Source: a virus. From it: DNA of 28,189 nt. Numbering within the stretch: position 1 is the first letter of the stretch; each line of letters starts with the position of its first letter. This document shows positions 18,133-27,108 of the stretch, in pieces. Under the pieces are notes generated by a model, which was not told where the DNA came from, did no database searches, and saw nothing but the letters and a program-made list of their open reading frames with translations. A program made the translations under genes and the position numbers. The stretch lies in IMG/VR virus record IMGVR_UViG_3300007611_000006, positions 1-28,189 of that record. The stretch is one strand, 5' to 3'.

Positions 18133-18891
18133 CTAGTTTTCATGGGTTACTACTCTATTACGTAAAAGAGTTTTTACTTTTGTATAGTATTTTGACGTAA
18201 AAGAAAACCCATTACTTTTTTCTTGTAGCGTGTTAAATTTTTTTTCGTCATATATTGTATGCACTTTTATTTTTTTCTCAGTAAGCGGTACCAAATGCAG
18301 TATCGGAGTCCCGGCGTCTATATTAATAACTCGATTAGTAAATTTATTTATAAACATTTGGATGTGCGAAACGTGATTACCTTTGTAAAAATCAATGTAC
18401 CCATTCGGAATTAGCACTTCGTTATTCAGGCCGTTTAAATTCCAATGAGGCTGTAAGTACAAAAAGTCTAAATGTTCTTTTGTTTCGATTAGCCACGGAG
18501 AATTAAGTTTGTTATGAAACCAGTTGCTAGGGGGAAGAAACTCTCCTCTTTGAAAATCAGGATGAGGTTCAACTAAACTTTCATCTGCTACTGCGGTTGA
18601 CCACCCTTGGTCGTTAATGTTTTCGTCAACAATAATTTCGACGTCTGACCAAAGCGGCAACATCAAACCTTTTTTGTAGTACTCTATTAGCCCGGGGCAC
18701 CTTTTCATTGTAGGTTCTAAAAATCCTTTCGTTTTGTAAGGGGCCCCATCTTTATACTTTTTGTTAGGGATATTTTTCCACCAGTCAGGAATAAAATCTC
18801 TAGCTTGACGGATTGGAAAATACTCATAAGCATTAGCGTTTTTGGTGTAACAAAACACATCAACATACTTTTTTTTAAGTACTGAAAACAT
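18133..18891 (-). CDS. Unknown phage protein of the 'PLWSD' type (252 aa), paralogue A
   Basis: 252 residues. The ordered segments 'YFPIRQARDFIPDWWKNIPN', 'MKRCPGLIEYYKKGLMLPLWSDVEIIVDE', 'NSPWLIETKEHLDFLYLQPHWN' and 'INIDAGTPILHLVPLTEKKIKVH' recur in uncharacterised proteins of T4-like cyanophages and other marine phages. The 'AGTP…H-LVP' block also resembles DUF6065. No catalytic motif is visible; the segments suggest a mainly beta fold. The gene is clearly more AT-rich than its neighbours, and the downstream gap is disturbed, so it looks like a late-region insertion. The function is unknown. Confidence 0.7.
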   Translation of the reverse strand: MFSVLKKKYVDVFCYTKNANAYEYFPIRQARDFIPDWWKNIPNKKYKDGAPYKTKGFLEPTMKRCPGLIEYYKKGLMLPLWSDVEIIVDENINDQGWSTAVADESLVEPHPDFQRGEFLPPSNWFHNKLNSPWLIETKEHLDFLYLQPHWNLNGLNNEVLIPNGYIDFYKGNHVSHIQMFINKFTNRVINIDAGTPILHLVPLTEKKIKVHTIYDEKKFNTLQEKSNGFSFTSKYYTKVKTLLRNRVVTHEN

Positions 18892-18897
18892 TATACG

Positions 18898-19614
18898 TTA
18901 CCCACCAATGTTACTTTTGTGCCAAAATGACTGGCGGTATCCGTTTTTTATAGTAGTGCCAAGAACCGCTTGAGTTTTTTGCTGGCGAGTTTCATCTGTA
19001 GGCTCAATAGCGCAGTCGCCAAAATCTTCCCGTCGAAATGGTACTACTTGAACCAAGGGAGTCCCTTTTTTAATAAAAAATTCGCCGTCGCCGCCCGTCC
19101 AAATAAACGGAAAATTTATCGGGTTGTAGTAGTTGTCAGTGTCAACTACGCCGTCAACCAACTTAAACCTAGTCTCAAAATGATTCATGGGGGTAGTAAA
19201 CAAGCATGAGACGCCACTGGGGGTTTCTACCACCCACGGGTTTATAAATTTCAACAAATCTTTTCCGTACGCCAAATCGCTGGCTGGGTGCCCTTCTAGT
19301 TGTTGATATCCATGATGCCCTAGGCTTTCTTGCATAGGGAGGTTGTCTGGGAAAGACAAGTTTAACGCGCCGTCTTTAGCCACTACATATAAATCAGACC
19401 ATAAAGGAATTATAAACCCTGCAGTTATAGCCTCCATAAATGGCACACACCGCTTAGCAGTGCCTAATCTTGGGTCTTTCCCCGTTTCTACCTCAAGATT
19501 TTTGTAGTAGTCCGGCAGAAACTTACCTGCTTTCTTAGGTTCAGGGAACACTCCAAGTAAATGCTCAGGCAAAGAAAAAGTAATCACTTTTATACCGTTG
19601 GTTCTGTAGGCCAA
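18898..19614 (-). CDS. Unknown phage protein of the 'PLWSD' type (238 aa), paralogue B
   Basis: 238 residues. The same order of motifs as in paralogue A: 'KFLPDYYKNLEV', 'AKRCVPFMEAITAGFIIPLWSDLYVVAKDG', 'INPWVVETPSGVSCLFTTPMNHFETRF', 'VVDTDNYYNPINFPF' and 'FIKKGTPLVQVVPFRREDF'. The last two segments are especially like DUF6065 ('GVVDTD…GTPL-QVxPFRR'). It begins 25 bases inside the tail-assembly-chaperone-like gene and ends six bases before paralogue A. The function is unknown; the tandem pair suggests one gene duplicated and then diverged, or two related cargo genes. Confidence 0.72.
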   Translation of the reverse strand: MAYRTNGIKVITFSLPEHLLGVFPEPKKAGKFLPDYYKNLEVETGKDPRLGTAKRCVPFMEAITAGFIIPLWSDLYVVAKDGALNLSFPDNLPMQESLGHHGYQQLEGHPASDLAYGKDLLKFINPWVVETPSGVSCLFTTPMNHFETRFKLVDGVVDTDNYYNPINFPFIWTGGDGEFFIKKGTPLVQVVPFRREDFGDCAIEPTDETRQQKTQAVLGTTIKNGYRQSFWHKSNIGG

Positions 19615-20039
19615 TCAACATTGTCTGGAAACCCAGCTTGTTCCGTAATATCACGAAGTGCTTGGCGATAATCTGACCACTCTTGTGGGATGGACTGCCC
19701 AAGATCAACGTGTTTAATTACAATCCAATCAGTCGACGTAAGAAGACCGTTTCTTTCGGCCCGAACTTTCTCTTCTTTTGGGGGTTCGTTATCCAGCGCT
19801 TCCTGCGCTAAGCGGTCAATCTCGGCCTGACGGTCGCTTATAATGCTTTCAAAGGCAGAAAAATCTGTAATCTTTTTGTTGCGGTCATTGTACTCAACTT
19901 CACCGTGGTCTCCGTACCATTGAACAGCATGAATCGACAAGTCAAGATTAGTCGTAGGGACATTTTCTACGTTTTTACCGTTAAGGTTCACATCAACGGT
20001 TCCATCGTTGTTGTTGATAATGGTGATCTTATCACTCAT
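19590..20039 (-). CDS. Tail-assembly-chaperone-like protein
   Basis: 149 residues. The C-terminal segment 'RAERNGLLTSTDWIVIKHVDLGQSIPQEWSDYRQALRDITEQAGFPDNVDWPTEP' is the standard Phage_tail_APC ending ('RdxLLxxTDW…WxxYRQALRDIP…FPxxVxWPxxP') found next to tail fibre genes. The N-terminal half (1-65), 'ITIINNNDGTVDVNLNGKNVENV…IHAVQWYGDHGEVEYND', is a beta domain. It probably assists fibre folding or attachment. It overlaps both its upstream neighbour (8 nt) and the downstream unknown gene (25 nt). Confidence 0.78.
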   Translation of the reverse strand: MSDKITIINNNDGTVDVNLNGKNVENVPTTNLDLSIHAVQWYGDHGEVEYNDRNKKITDFSAFESIISDRQAEIDRLAQEALDNEPPKEEKVRAERNGLLTSTDWIVIKHVDLGQSIPQEWSDYRQALRDITEQAGFPDNVDWPTEPTV

Positions 20040-20370
20040 CTTCGTTGCCTCCAGTTTTTATGTCAAAGTATTTTTGAACGGGTTGATCGCTAGACTGAAC
20101 CTGCGCCATCGCTCGCATTAGATTCTGTGATGCATGATTCGCGTCTACCATTTCGTTCCTAAATGACTCGACTGCTGCTCCGGTCTGTTTGCTCTGTTGA
20201 GAGTTTTCAATCAAAAGCGTAGGCAACCATGCAACCGCGCAACCGTAGCTATCAATTTCTTTGCCAGTGTTAGGGTCAGTGCCACGAATCTGTGTATACC
20301 ATGCGCACTCAAACTTTTGGCACGGCTTAAATTTATTTAGAGGGCAGTTGTTTTTGATTTCAATAGTCAT
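20032..20370 (-). CDS. Hypothetical Cys-containing protein (112 aa)
   Basis: 112 residues. The N-terminal half is 'MTIEIKNNCPLNKFKPCQKFECAWYTQIRGTDPNTGKEIDSYGCAVAWLPTLLIENSQQ' with four cysteines (9, 17, 22, about 44) that could bind a metal. The C-terminal half is a helix ('GAAVESFRNEMVDANHASQNLMRAMAQVQSS'). I recall similar proteins beside tail fibre genes of marine phages, without a function. It lies between the collar-type protein and the chaperone-like protein, so a tail-tip role is likely. Confidence 0.62.
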   Translation of the reverse strand: MTIEIKNNCPLNKFKPCQKFECAWYTQIRGTDPNTGKEIDSYGCAVAWLPTLLIENSQQSKQTGAAVESFRNEMVDANHASQNLMRAMAQVQSSDQPVQKYFDIKTGGNEDE

Positions 20371-20372
20371 TG

Positions 20373-20981
20373 CTAGTCTTTTTCAGCAATAATAACGTCT
20401 TGGTAATTTACGTTGATTGACGCAGATGCGGATGAAAGAGAGCCCGACAAAGTACCTATGCTGGGTGAGCCAGAAATTGACCCGGATAAATTGTGCCCAG
20501 CATTGTGGCTGTGTGACCCTGACCCGCCGGTATTACCTGTATTTGTACCATTGCCACCGCCCCTTAGATTGGAGTTAGAGAAATTGGGAGCTGGCTCTAT
20601 GATTGTGTTACCGCCGCGAGGAGCGTTATGCCCATGACTTGGTATCTGATTCGTACTGAGTGTAGTCGAACCAATGTCCACATTGCCTGAGATGCTTGTT
20701 GAGAGGTTACCCGCTCCTGGATCACCGCTCAGCGATACAGAACCAGAAACTGAAGGTGTTCCAAGAGCCGATGCAAATCCTGCCGAACCACCAGAACCGG
20801 GAGTGCCGCTTACGACACGCAGTGCTGTATCGTTAATTGACGTGTCTTTAGTCCAACCGGTCGGGGCGGTCGAGTTATGAAAAAGCATGCGCGTACCAGA
20901 ATTAAACTCTGATACCGCACGAGTAGTTTGAGTAGTCCCATCAGGAAACTCTACGCCTGTAGCTTTTAGCTTTGTCGGCAT
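20373..20981 (-). CDS. Tail collar-type fibre protein
   Basis: 202 residues. The start 'LKATGVEFPDGTTQTTRA', then 'GTRMLFHNSTAPTGWTKDTSINDTALRVVSGTPGSGGS', is the typical opening of collar-type adhesins. A Gly/Ser/Asn-rich repetitive beta region follows, with 'STNQIPSHGHNAPRGG', 'SGSHSHNAGHNLSGSISG' and a terminal 'INVNYQDVIIAEKD'. The His-rich 'SHGH/SHSH' segments are typical of metal-coordinating tail-tip proteins. It lies six bases downstream of the main tail fibre and may form its tip or a second receptor-binding protein. Confidence 0.78.
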   Translation of the reverse strand: MPTKLKATGVEFPDGTTQTTRAVSEFNSGTRMLFHNSTAPTGWTKDTSINDTALRVVSGTPGSGGSAGFASALGTPSVSGSVSLSGDPGAGNLSTSISGNVDIGSTTLSTNQIPSHGHNAPRGGNTIIEPAPNFSNSNLRGGGNGTNTGNTGGSGSHSHNAGHNLSGSISGSPSIGTLSGSLSSASASINVNYQDVIIAEKD

Positions 20982-20986
20982 CGTTT

Positions 20987-23113
20987 TTACTCCTTAAGCT
21001 CTAGCTCAGCGACGCGAGCTTCAAGTTCTTTAATCGCTTCAATCAACATTGGCACCAGCTTCTCGTACTGCACCGTAAGGTACTTATCAGAAATCGGCGC
21101 AGGCTTGACCGCTTCTGGCAGTACGTTGTTTACAGATTGGGCCGAGACGCCAACTTGTTTGTTGCTCTCGTAACCTAGCTCAGCCGCCGTATCGTTGGGC
21201 TCGTAATAAAACCCATCCAGTGAGCAAACTTTTTTAAGCGCGTCTTCAATTTTTCCAAGGCGAGTCTTAAGTCGGTCGTCAGAAAAGTGCGCGGTAATGT
21301 CACCCGTCGCACGGATTTCACCAGATGCACCAGAAGCCGAAGTGCCGACGCCAAAAGAGTCAAATTGAACGCTATTTGTCGTTCCAAGATTAAGATTATC
21401 GCGCGCATCAGAAACGTTAGTTAGGTCTGATAAATTATTGGCGGCTACTAATGCGCCAGATAATGTTGCAAACGAAGTAAACCATTCATTACCGTCGTAT
21501 GTGTTAACCAAATTATCACTGGTATTAAAATATAAATCTCCAGCTTGTAAAGCAGACCCGTCATTTCGTAAAGTTGGATCAGAAGACTTGGGGCCTAAAT
21601 AAACGTCAGCAAAGTTTGTAACGTCTGCTACGTTTGTAGCCACAATAGATACATCATCAGAAACCCCCGCAACGGTGTTCACGCTGGTGATGTTTATTCC
21701 AACCGTGTTTACGTTTGCAATGTTATTAGCGACAACCTCAATTTCAGAAACTGCTTCGTTGAGGTCATTGGCAACGGTATTTACATTGGCAATGTCTGTT
21801 GAAACAGTATTAACGTCCGCGATGTTGTTAGCCACCGTTGTGACGTTGGTGTTATTGTCTGCAACAGACGTAACGTCCGTAGTAATGTTAGAAACTGCAG
21901 TAACGTCACTATCAATGTTGGCAACTGCGGTAACGTCCGCGTTAATCCCTGCAACGGTGTTAACGTTTGCGACATTGGCAGCGACCGTGTTTACGTCTGC
22001 AATGTTGGTGGCAACAGTCTCTACGTTGGAAATTTCCGCGGCCACCACCGTGACGTCTTGGCCCGCACCCAGCTCGCCGGCAACTGTGTTTACGTCAAGA
22101 ATTGAGTCAGCGACTGTGCCCACCGTATCTGTGCCGGAGAGGTCAGCAGCAACAACCGTAACGTCCTGACCAACGCCTAGCTCACCAGCTACGGTGTTGA
22201 CGCTAGCAATGTTGCTACCTGTAGCGTTGACGTTAGCAATCGAGCTTGCCACTGTGCCGACATTGTTGCTGCCCTCAAGGTCAGCAGCAACAACCGTAAC
22301 GTCTTGACCCGCGCCTAACTCACCAGCAACCGTGTTTACGCTGGCGATGCTGCCGCCAGTGGCGTTGACGTTAGCAATCGAGCCCGCAACCGTGCCGATT
22401 GTGTCTGAGCCGTTTAGGTTGGTAGCTACCGTGCCAATGTCGGCTTGGTCAGCGACAACGGCAGTGACGTCTGAGGAAATGCCCGAGACAGTGGTAATGT
22501 CTGCCGAAATGCTGGCCGCCGTCTGGATGGCGTCTGTGGCGTCGGTGCCGTCTTCAATGTCCGCCAGCGTCTTAATGTCTGTAGCAACCTCAGCCAGCGT
22601 GGTCACGTCATCTGAGGGAACCGCCGCCGAAATGTCGCCATTGGCATCAAACGCAACAAACGCATTAACGCGGTCTGACTGCTTGGGCAAGATCATGTTA
22701 ATGCCCGTTGGGTCAAACACAGGCGCCTTGACCGAGCGCTCGACTTCCTCGGCCACCTGCTGAACCATAATGGTCAGGGCATCAAGCTGCTCGTTAAGGG
22801 CCGTGGCCCGCAGATCACCCGCAGTAACAAAGTCTGTGGTGCGCTCAATGTCACGGGCGCCAACAATAACAACCAGATCATCAGCGTCAGGCGTTGTCGG
22901 TACGCCGCTGCCCGTAACCAAAGTAACTGAGCCGGTGCCGTTTGTGTTAACTGTAACCGTGTAGTCAGTGGTCTTGATTAACTCAGTCTCGTTAAAATAA
23001 ACCGCCACATCGTCTTCGGTTAAAACCTCAAACGGAAACGCATACGGCCCCACCCCGGCTGAGCCGGTGTAAGACACCTTTCGTGCTACTGCGTTAATAC
23101 TGTATTCGGCCAT
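20987..23113 (-). CDS. Tail fibre with T7-type N-terminal domain and S74 intramolecular chaperone
   Basis: 708 residues. Residues 1-150 ('MAEYSINAVARKVSYTGSAG', then 'VGPYAFPFEVLTEDDVAVYFNETEL…ALNEQLDALTIMVQQVAEEVERSVKAP') match the T7 gp17 anchoring domain that binds the tail. Residues about 165-480 are quasi-repeats of 'NVNTVA…DVTAV' units likely to form a trimeric coiled or beta-helical shaft. The end (611-708) is an S74 chaperone: SDDRLK with Ser611/Lys616 as the expected self-cleavage dyad, then 'KVCSLDGFYYEPN' and 'YEKLVPMLIEAIKELEARVAELE'. It would mediate host recognition. Confidence 0.92.
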   Translation of the reverse strand: MAEYSINAVARKVSYTGSAGVGPYAFPFEVLTEDDVAVYFNETELIKTTDYTVTVNTNGTGSVTLVTGSGVPTTPDADDLVVIVGARDIERTTDFVTAGDLRATALNEQLDALTIMVQQVAEEVERSVKAPVFDPTGINMILPKQSDRVNAFVAFDANGDISAAVPSDDVTTLAEVATDIKTLADIEDGTDATDAIQTAASISADITTVSGISSDVTAVVADQADIGTVATNLNGSDTIGTVAGSIANVNATGGSIASVNTVAGELGAGQDVTVVAADLEGSNNVGTVASSIANVNATGSNIASVNTVAGELGVGQDVTVVAADLSGTDTVGTVADSILDVNTVAGELGAGQDVTVVAAEISNVETVATNIADVNTVAANVANVNTVAGINADVTAVANIDSDVTAVSNITTDVTSVADNNTNVTTVANNIADVNTVSTDIANVNTVANDLNEAVSEIEVVANNIANVNTVGINITSVNTVAGVSDDVSIVATNVADVTNFADVYLGPKSSDPTLRNDGSALQAGDLYFNTSDNLVNTYDGNEWFTSFATLSGALVAANNLSDLTNVSDARDNLNLGTTNSVQFDSFGVGTSASGASGEIRATGDITAHFSDDRLKTRLGKIEDALKKVCSLDGFYYEPNDTAAELGYESNKQVGVSAQSVNNVLPEAVKPAPISDKYLTVQYEKLVPMLIEAIKELEARVAELELKE
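22040..22440 (-). repeat. Internal repeat modules of the tail fibre shaft
   Basis: The peptide VNTVAGELGxGQDVTVVAA occurs three times, with codon spacing of 46 and then 36, along with two copies of GTVAxSIANVNATGxxIAS. In DNA, blocks such as gtcagcagcaacaaccgtaa recur exactly. Weaker 'NVNTVA' and 'DVTAV' units continue down to about 21660. The repeats could promote unequal recombination and change fibre length. Confidence 0.8.
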
Positions 23114-23151
23114 TTTCTATTCCTATTATGCTGCTGCCATATATATCATTT

Positions 23152-25485
23152 TTACGGGGCTTCTTCTAGTGCGGTTCCAGCTTCTGGCCCGCGCCTTGGC
23201 GTTAACTCTCCTGGGCGCCACCAATACTCTTGGCCGTACTCTCTTTCACGTTTTCGCATTGTGCGATTAAATTTCTTTTCTGCCGATGGGTCAGCTAAAT
23301 TTTGCACTTGGTCAAACAATGCGCCTTTAATTAAATGAAGTTGCCAAGTGTCTGGCGTATACCGCTCTACAAATCGGGCGGTTTCTCCAAGCACATTTGT
23401 TTCTTCTTGTCTTACAGCCTCTTGAACGTTTCCAAGCGTCAAGGCAAACCCTTTGTCAATCAATTCGCCGGTTGGCCCAAATGCAGTAGAAACAACGCCG
23501 CCACCAAAACGGTTAACGTCCGAAAAAAGCAAATCTCCTACAATGCCAAGCCCGCCGCCTTGAACCAATGCGGCCGCAAAAAATTTGGGGTCTTTGGTAG
23601 AGCGTGGATCACGCCCCGCAGCTAAATCTTTTAACTGCAAAGACATTCCGCCTAATACCGTCGTTGTTGCGAGCAACGTTGCTGCATATTGCAATTTTTC
23701 ACCAGCAGTTGCTTGAAATGCAGCGCGGTAAAAATGCGTGCTAATAATTGTAATTGGGAACGATTTAAGCATCATGGCAGCGCGCCAAGCCTGCCCCTCA
23801 ATAGTGGCACGCCCTAGCCCGCCTGTAGTTATTGCGCGCACACGAGCGTCTGGTGTCGGCACTGCGTAATCAGTTTCTGACAAAACCATTTGGTGAAACT
23901 TTTTTCCACCGGGCTGCGTCATGTCAGCAAACTTAGCGCCTTCGTGGTTCATTGGGGCTGTTTTTCTAAACGTGTCCCAGTCAGCCTCACCAATTCCATA
24001 AGTTCTGAAAGCGCGTTTTAGGTTGTCGTCTAATTCACTTAAAGGTTTATTAAAGTTTTCCGCTAACATTGCCGCAAATTCCATACCAAACGCTTTACGC
24101 CCAGCATCTGTCCAAGGCGCTAAAAGCGAACCTCGCATTACGCCTTCTGCAACTTTTGCGGAAAGGCCTGTGCCATAGGTATCCGAAAAACGATTCGCGG
24201 CGTGTTGACGCTGTATCATGTTGTCAGCTACCAAGCCTAGCTTCACAGCTACAATACGGTCAGCCTCTTTAGACGGGCTCAACATGCTCATTTGACGCTG
24301 CAACACTTTTACAGCCGGTATATTGTTGTACCGAGACGTAATCGCCTGAAAGCCAACATCTGACAATGAAGATATAAAGGCCTTGCCAAGTGTCGATGCA
24401 GTTAACAAGTTACGGGTAGACTGCAACGTGTCGGCCACGCCAGTTAACTCGCCCTGGTTTGCTCTGCCTGTTGCTTGTTTGAACAAAGCATCGGCCATAA
24501 AGGCTCGGCGGCCTTCTAATCCTTCTGTTTTGCGAATGTTTGCGCGCAAGGCATCAAAGGTTGCCTGTGGGTTAGGGCCAAGCCGTTCCATCACCGCAAT
24601 GTCTTCGGACATTGAGTGAATGTAATCAGTTAAAGTTGTAAAAACATCTCCACGGCCAAATTCATTTTGGTACGAAAGCCAAGAATCTGCGTCCTTAAAA
24701 TACAAAAAGCGTCGCTCAGAATGACGACGAGATAATTTTTGCCCAAGCCTTGGCACGGAAAAGTCTTGTATTTTGTTCAGGCCGCCCGTTGTAATTGTTT
24801 CAAAAACAAAACCCAACGATTCCTCTAATTGCTCGTCTGTTAACTCACGACCCAAATCGTCTAGCATTTTGCTACGGTCTAGCATTGGAAGAATTTTATC
24901 TTTCCAATTATTAAACCCTGCTTTTTTAAGAATGTTGGCGTCATGGTGCTGTGGGAACAAAAAACTTTCGTTTTTGGTTATTGAGCCGCCCTTGCGGTTA
25001 AACTCAACGCGCATTTCCTCTGTGAGGCTTCTCCAATCTTTTGCAAATTGATTTATTTCTGCATCATCAACGGTTTCTCCGTAAACCGCCCGGACTAATT
25101 TATTAAGAGATTCGTTATCTTGCGCAAACCCTAGCTTACGAGTACGAAACCTAGAAAGAGCATCTGCAAACTTTGCATGGAAAATGCCTTCGTAATAATT
25201 TCCTAGATACTCTACGTTTGCATAACCAGCTTTCCCTCGCGGGTCTTTGGTCATAATTGCCTGAAGCCCTGCATATCTTCCATCGGGATGCGACTCCATA
25301 GCTTCTGCTGCTTGACCTAAACGAACGGCCTGAATTGCAGTTTCTCTGCGCACACGAGACATATCAGACAATAGATCATCAATCGCTTGTTCTGGATTTT
25401 GAGAATCAAGGATTTGTTTAGCTGTATCTTTTGATATAGCTTTATTGCGTACTGCTTTTTCTACACACTCTGCAAAACTAGGCAC
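23152..25485 (-). CDS. Internal virion (ejection) protein, large
   Basis: 777 residues, mainly helical, starting MPSFAECVEKAVRNKAISKD. It lacks an enzymatic signature, has hydrophobic segments near 600-680 ('LQYAATLLATTTVLGGMSLQL', 'AALVQGGGLGIVGDLLF') and a basic end ('KKFNRTMRKREREYGQEYWWRPG'). Such large helical proteins following 'DPVNLATLP'-type proteins in marine podoviruses are internal core proteins that leave the capsid during DNA ejection. It overlaps the stop of the previous gene by 8 nt. The identification is by context and pattern. Confidence 0.68.
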   Translation of the reverse strand: MPSFAECVEKAVRNKAISKDTAKQILDSQNPEQAIDDLLSDMSRVRRETAIQAVRLGQAAEAMESHPDGRYAGLQAIMTKDPRGKAGYANVEYLGNYYEGIFHAKFADALSRFRTRKLGFAQDNESLNKLVRAVYGETVDDAEINQFAKDWRSLTEEMRVEFNRKGGSITKNESFLFPQHHDANILKKAGFNNWKDKILPMLDRSKMLDDLGRELTDEQLEESLGFVFETITTGGLNKIQDFSVPRLGQKLSRRHSERRFLYFKDADSWLSYQNEFGRGDVFTTLTDYIHSMSEDIAVMERLGPNPQATFDALRANIRKTEGLEGRRAFMADALFKQATGRANQGELTGVADTLQSTRNLLTASTLGKAFISSLSDVGFQAITSRYNNIPAVKVLQRQMSMLSPSKEADRIVAVKLGLVADNMIQRQHAANRFSDTYGTGLSAKVAEGVMRGSLLAPWTDAGRKAFGMEFAAMLAENFNKPLSELDDNLKRAFRTYGIGEADWDTFRKTAPMNHEGAKFADMTQPGGKKFHQMVLSETDYAVPTPDARVRAITTGGLGRATIEGQAWRAAMMLKSFPITIISTHFYRAAFQATAGEKLQYAATLLATTTVLGGMSLQLKDLAAGRDPRSTKDPKFFAAALVQGGGLGIVGDLLFSDVNRFGGGVVSTAFGPTGELIDKGFALTLGNVQEAVRQEETNVLGETARFVERYTPDTWQLHLIKGALFDQVQNLADPSAEKKFNRTMRKREREYGQEYWWRPGELTPRRGPEAGTALEEAP

Positions 25486-27106
25486 CGACTGTACACCTCA
25501 ACACTTCGTTAATTCCCTCAATCTGTTCGTCTATTTCCTCAATAGCGTCATCGGGGTCAATTAGACGTTCAGATTGGCTGTCCCAAAGCTGCTTGTTTTC
25601 TGCTCTTGCATACTCTTCAAACGCTTGATCGTATTCATCAGCTAAGCCCATGTCTTCTAACAGCGCTCTTTCGCGCTCGTGTAATGTTTGCGGGCTAACT
25701 GTTTCTGGTGCGCGAGTAAAATACTTTTCTTGTGTTTTTGACGGACGATTCATTTGCAAACGGTTTTCTTCTAACTCGGTAAGCCGAGCCGCGTCACCGT
25801 CAATTTCTGCTTTTTGCGCTTCTTGAAAAACGCTAGTTAATTCGTCTTCATTGTCTGTTTCTAAACGCGATAAAGCATTTTGTATATCTGCTGCCTTCGC
25901 TGCCGCCTCTGGATTTGCCTCTGCTCCTGGCGCTTTAATCATTGACTGAACAAACTCAATTGCTGAATTTTCAGTAGTGGCACCAGCAGGCATCATGTTT
26001 GTTTCAATGAGTCGGGCGGCTAATTGCTCCGGGTTAAGACCAGCTTTTCTGCGAAATAAAGGTTTGCCTTTTGGCAATTGTTCGCGGAGCGTTCGCGCTG
26101 ATTTTATGTCATCGACGTCTAACCCAGCGTCTTTCCAAGCCTTTTCATTTAAGCCACCTTCGTCTGCAACCATGCGAGCAATCGTGACTTGATCTGACTG
26201 CGCTTGCGCTAAATCTGCCTGAAGACGTGACCTTGCGGCAGCGCGCACTTCTTCAATGCTGCTGTATTCTTCATTTATAAATTTGCCGTATTCTTCATCT
26301 AAGACTCTGGCCGCGCTTTCTGGACGAGTTTTGTCTAAATAATCCGCTGACTCGTCAAGCGAACGGTACTGCACGTCGTTTACTTCAGGGTCAACAAAAG
26401 GTTCTGATTTTGCCCTGACGCTTTTGAGGTATCCAGCAATCCCGCCTGACGCAAAGCCAAGCCCCGCTGAGCCAGTAGCGGCCAGTCCAATGTTTGCTAC
26501 GGCATCTCGCCAAGAATAAGGCGAGTCAATGTCAGACTTGTGCTGGTAAACAAGCGGCTGAATTGCTAATTCTGCGGCTGCCGACAACGCAGCCTCGCGC
26601 CGGGCAGTCAAAAGACCGCGCCCAACCCAAGACAATGAGCGAGCAGCGCCAACAGCAGAAGAAAAGGGCAGCGTGGCTAAGTTTACAGGGTCAAGAATAA
26701 ACGCTGACCCCATACCTGCAAATTGCGCTAAGCCAGACCCTCGCTCCATAACGTCTTGGTTTTGTTCTCTGCGCTGGCGCAAAAACTCTTTGCGTTCTTC
26801 GCGTAACTGTTCGTCACTTTTAACTGTTTCAAAATCTTGGGCCAAACGGTTGTAATCAAGACGACCGCGCGGATCTGCGTATTTATCTCGCTCTACCTGG
26901 CCGTCGTCTATTAAATTTTGGACTGCCTCAGACCGCTGGCGCCAGCCTTGCCGGTTAAGCACGCCTGAAATAGACATTTCTTCGTCAACAGCATATTGAA
27001 ATGCTGCTGAATACGCTTCAGCAAAAGAAGCAGGTTCCGGCAACTCTCTTGGCTGCGGAATCATCTGTTGCTGCTTACGCCTGTCTTGTTCGTACACAAA
27101 TGGCAT
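25478..27106 (-). CDS. Internal virion (ejection) protein with hydrophobic segments
   Basis: 542 residues. The early part is charged ('QLREERKEFLRQRREQNQDVME'), then comes a hydrophobic run 'GLAQFAGMGSAFILDPVNLATLPFSSAVGAARSL' (about 124-157) and a Gly/Ala-rich one 'AVANIGLAATGSAGLGFASGGIAGYL' (about 199-224), followed by a long acidic helical C-terminus. The 'GSAxxDPxNLxxxPF' segment followed by a Gly-rich membrane-like stretch is typical of podoviral internal virion proteins that form the transient channel across the host envelope. It lies two bases after the stop of the previous internal protein gene. Confidence 0.7.
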   Translation of the reverse strand: MPFVYEQDRRKQQQMIPQPRELPEPASFAEAYSAAFQYAVDEEMSISGVLNRQGWRQRSEAVQNLIDDGQVERDKYADPRGRLDYNRLAQDFETVKSDEQLREERKEFLRQRREQNQDVMERGSGLAQFAGMGSAFILDPVNLATLPFSSAVGAARSLSWVGRGLLTARREAALSAAAELAIQPLVYQHKSDIDSPYSWRDAVANIGLAATGSAGLGFASGGIAGYLKSVRAKSEPFVDPEVNDVQYRSLDESADYLDKTRPESAARVLDEEYGKFINEEYSSIEEVRAAARSRLQADLAQAQSDQVTIARMVADEGGLNEKAWKDAGLDVDDIKSARTLREQLPKGKPLFRRKAGLNPEQLAARLIETNMMPAGATTENSAIEFVQSMIKAPGAEANPEAAAKAADIQNALSRLETDNEDELTSVFQEAQKAEIDGDAARLTELEENRLQMNRPSKTQEKYFTRAPETVSPQTLHERERALLEDMGLADEYDQAFEEYARAENKQLWDSQSERLIDPDDAIEEIDEQIEGINEVLRCTVGA

Positions 27107-27108
27107 GT

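Noticed and set aside
21675-22763. Long rightward ORFs opposite the tail fibre (Val/Thr/Ala-rich)
   Set aside because: They arise from the repeat composition of the fibre shaft read backwards; no start signals or family resemblance.
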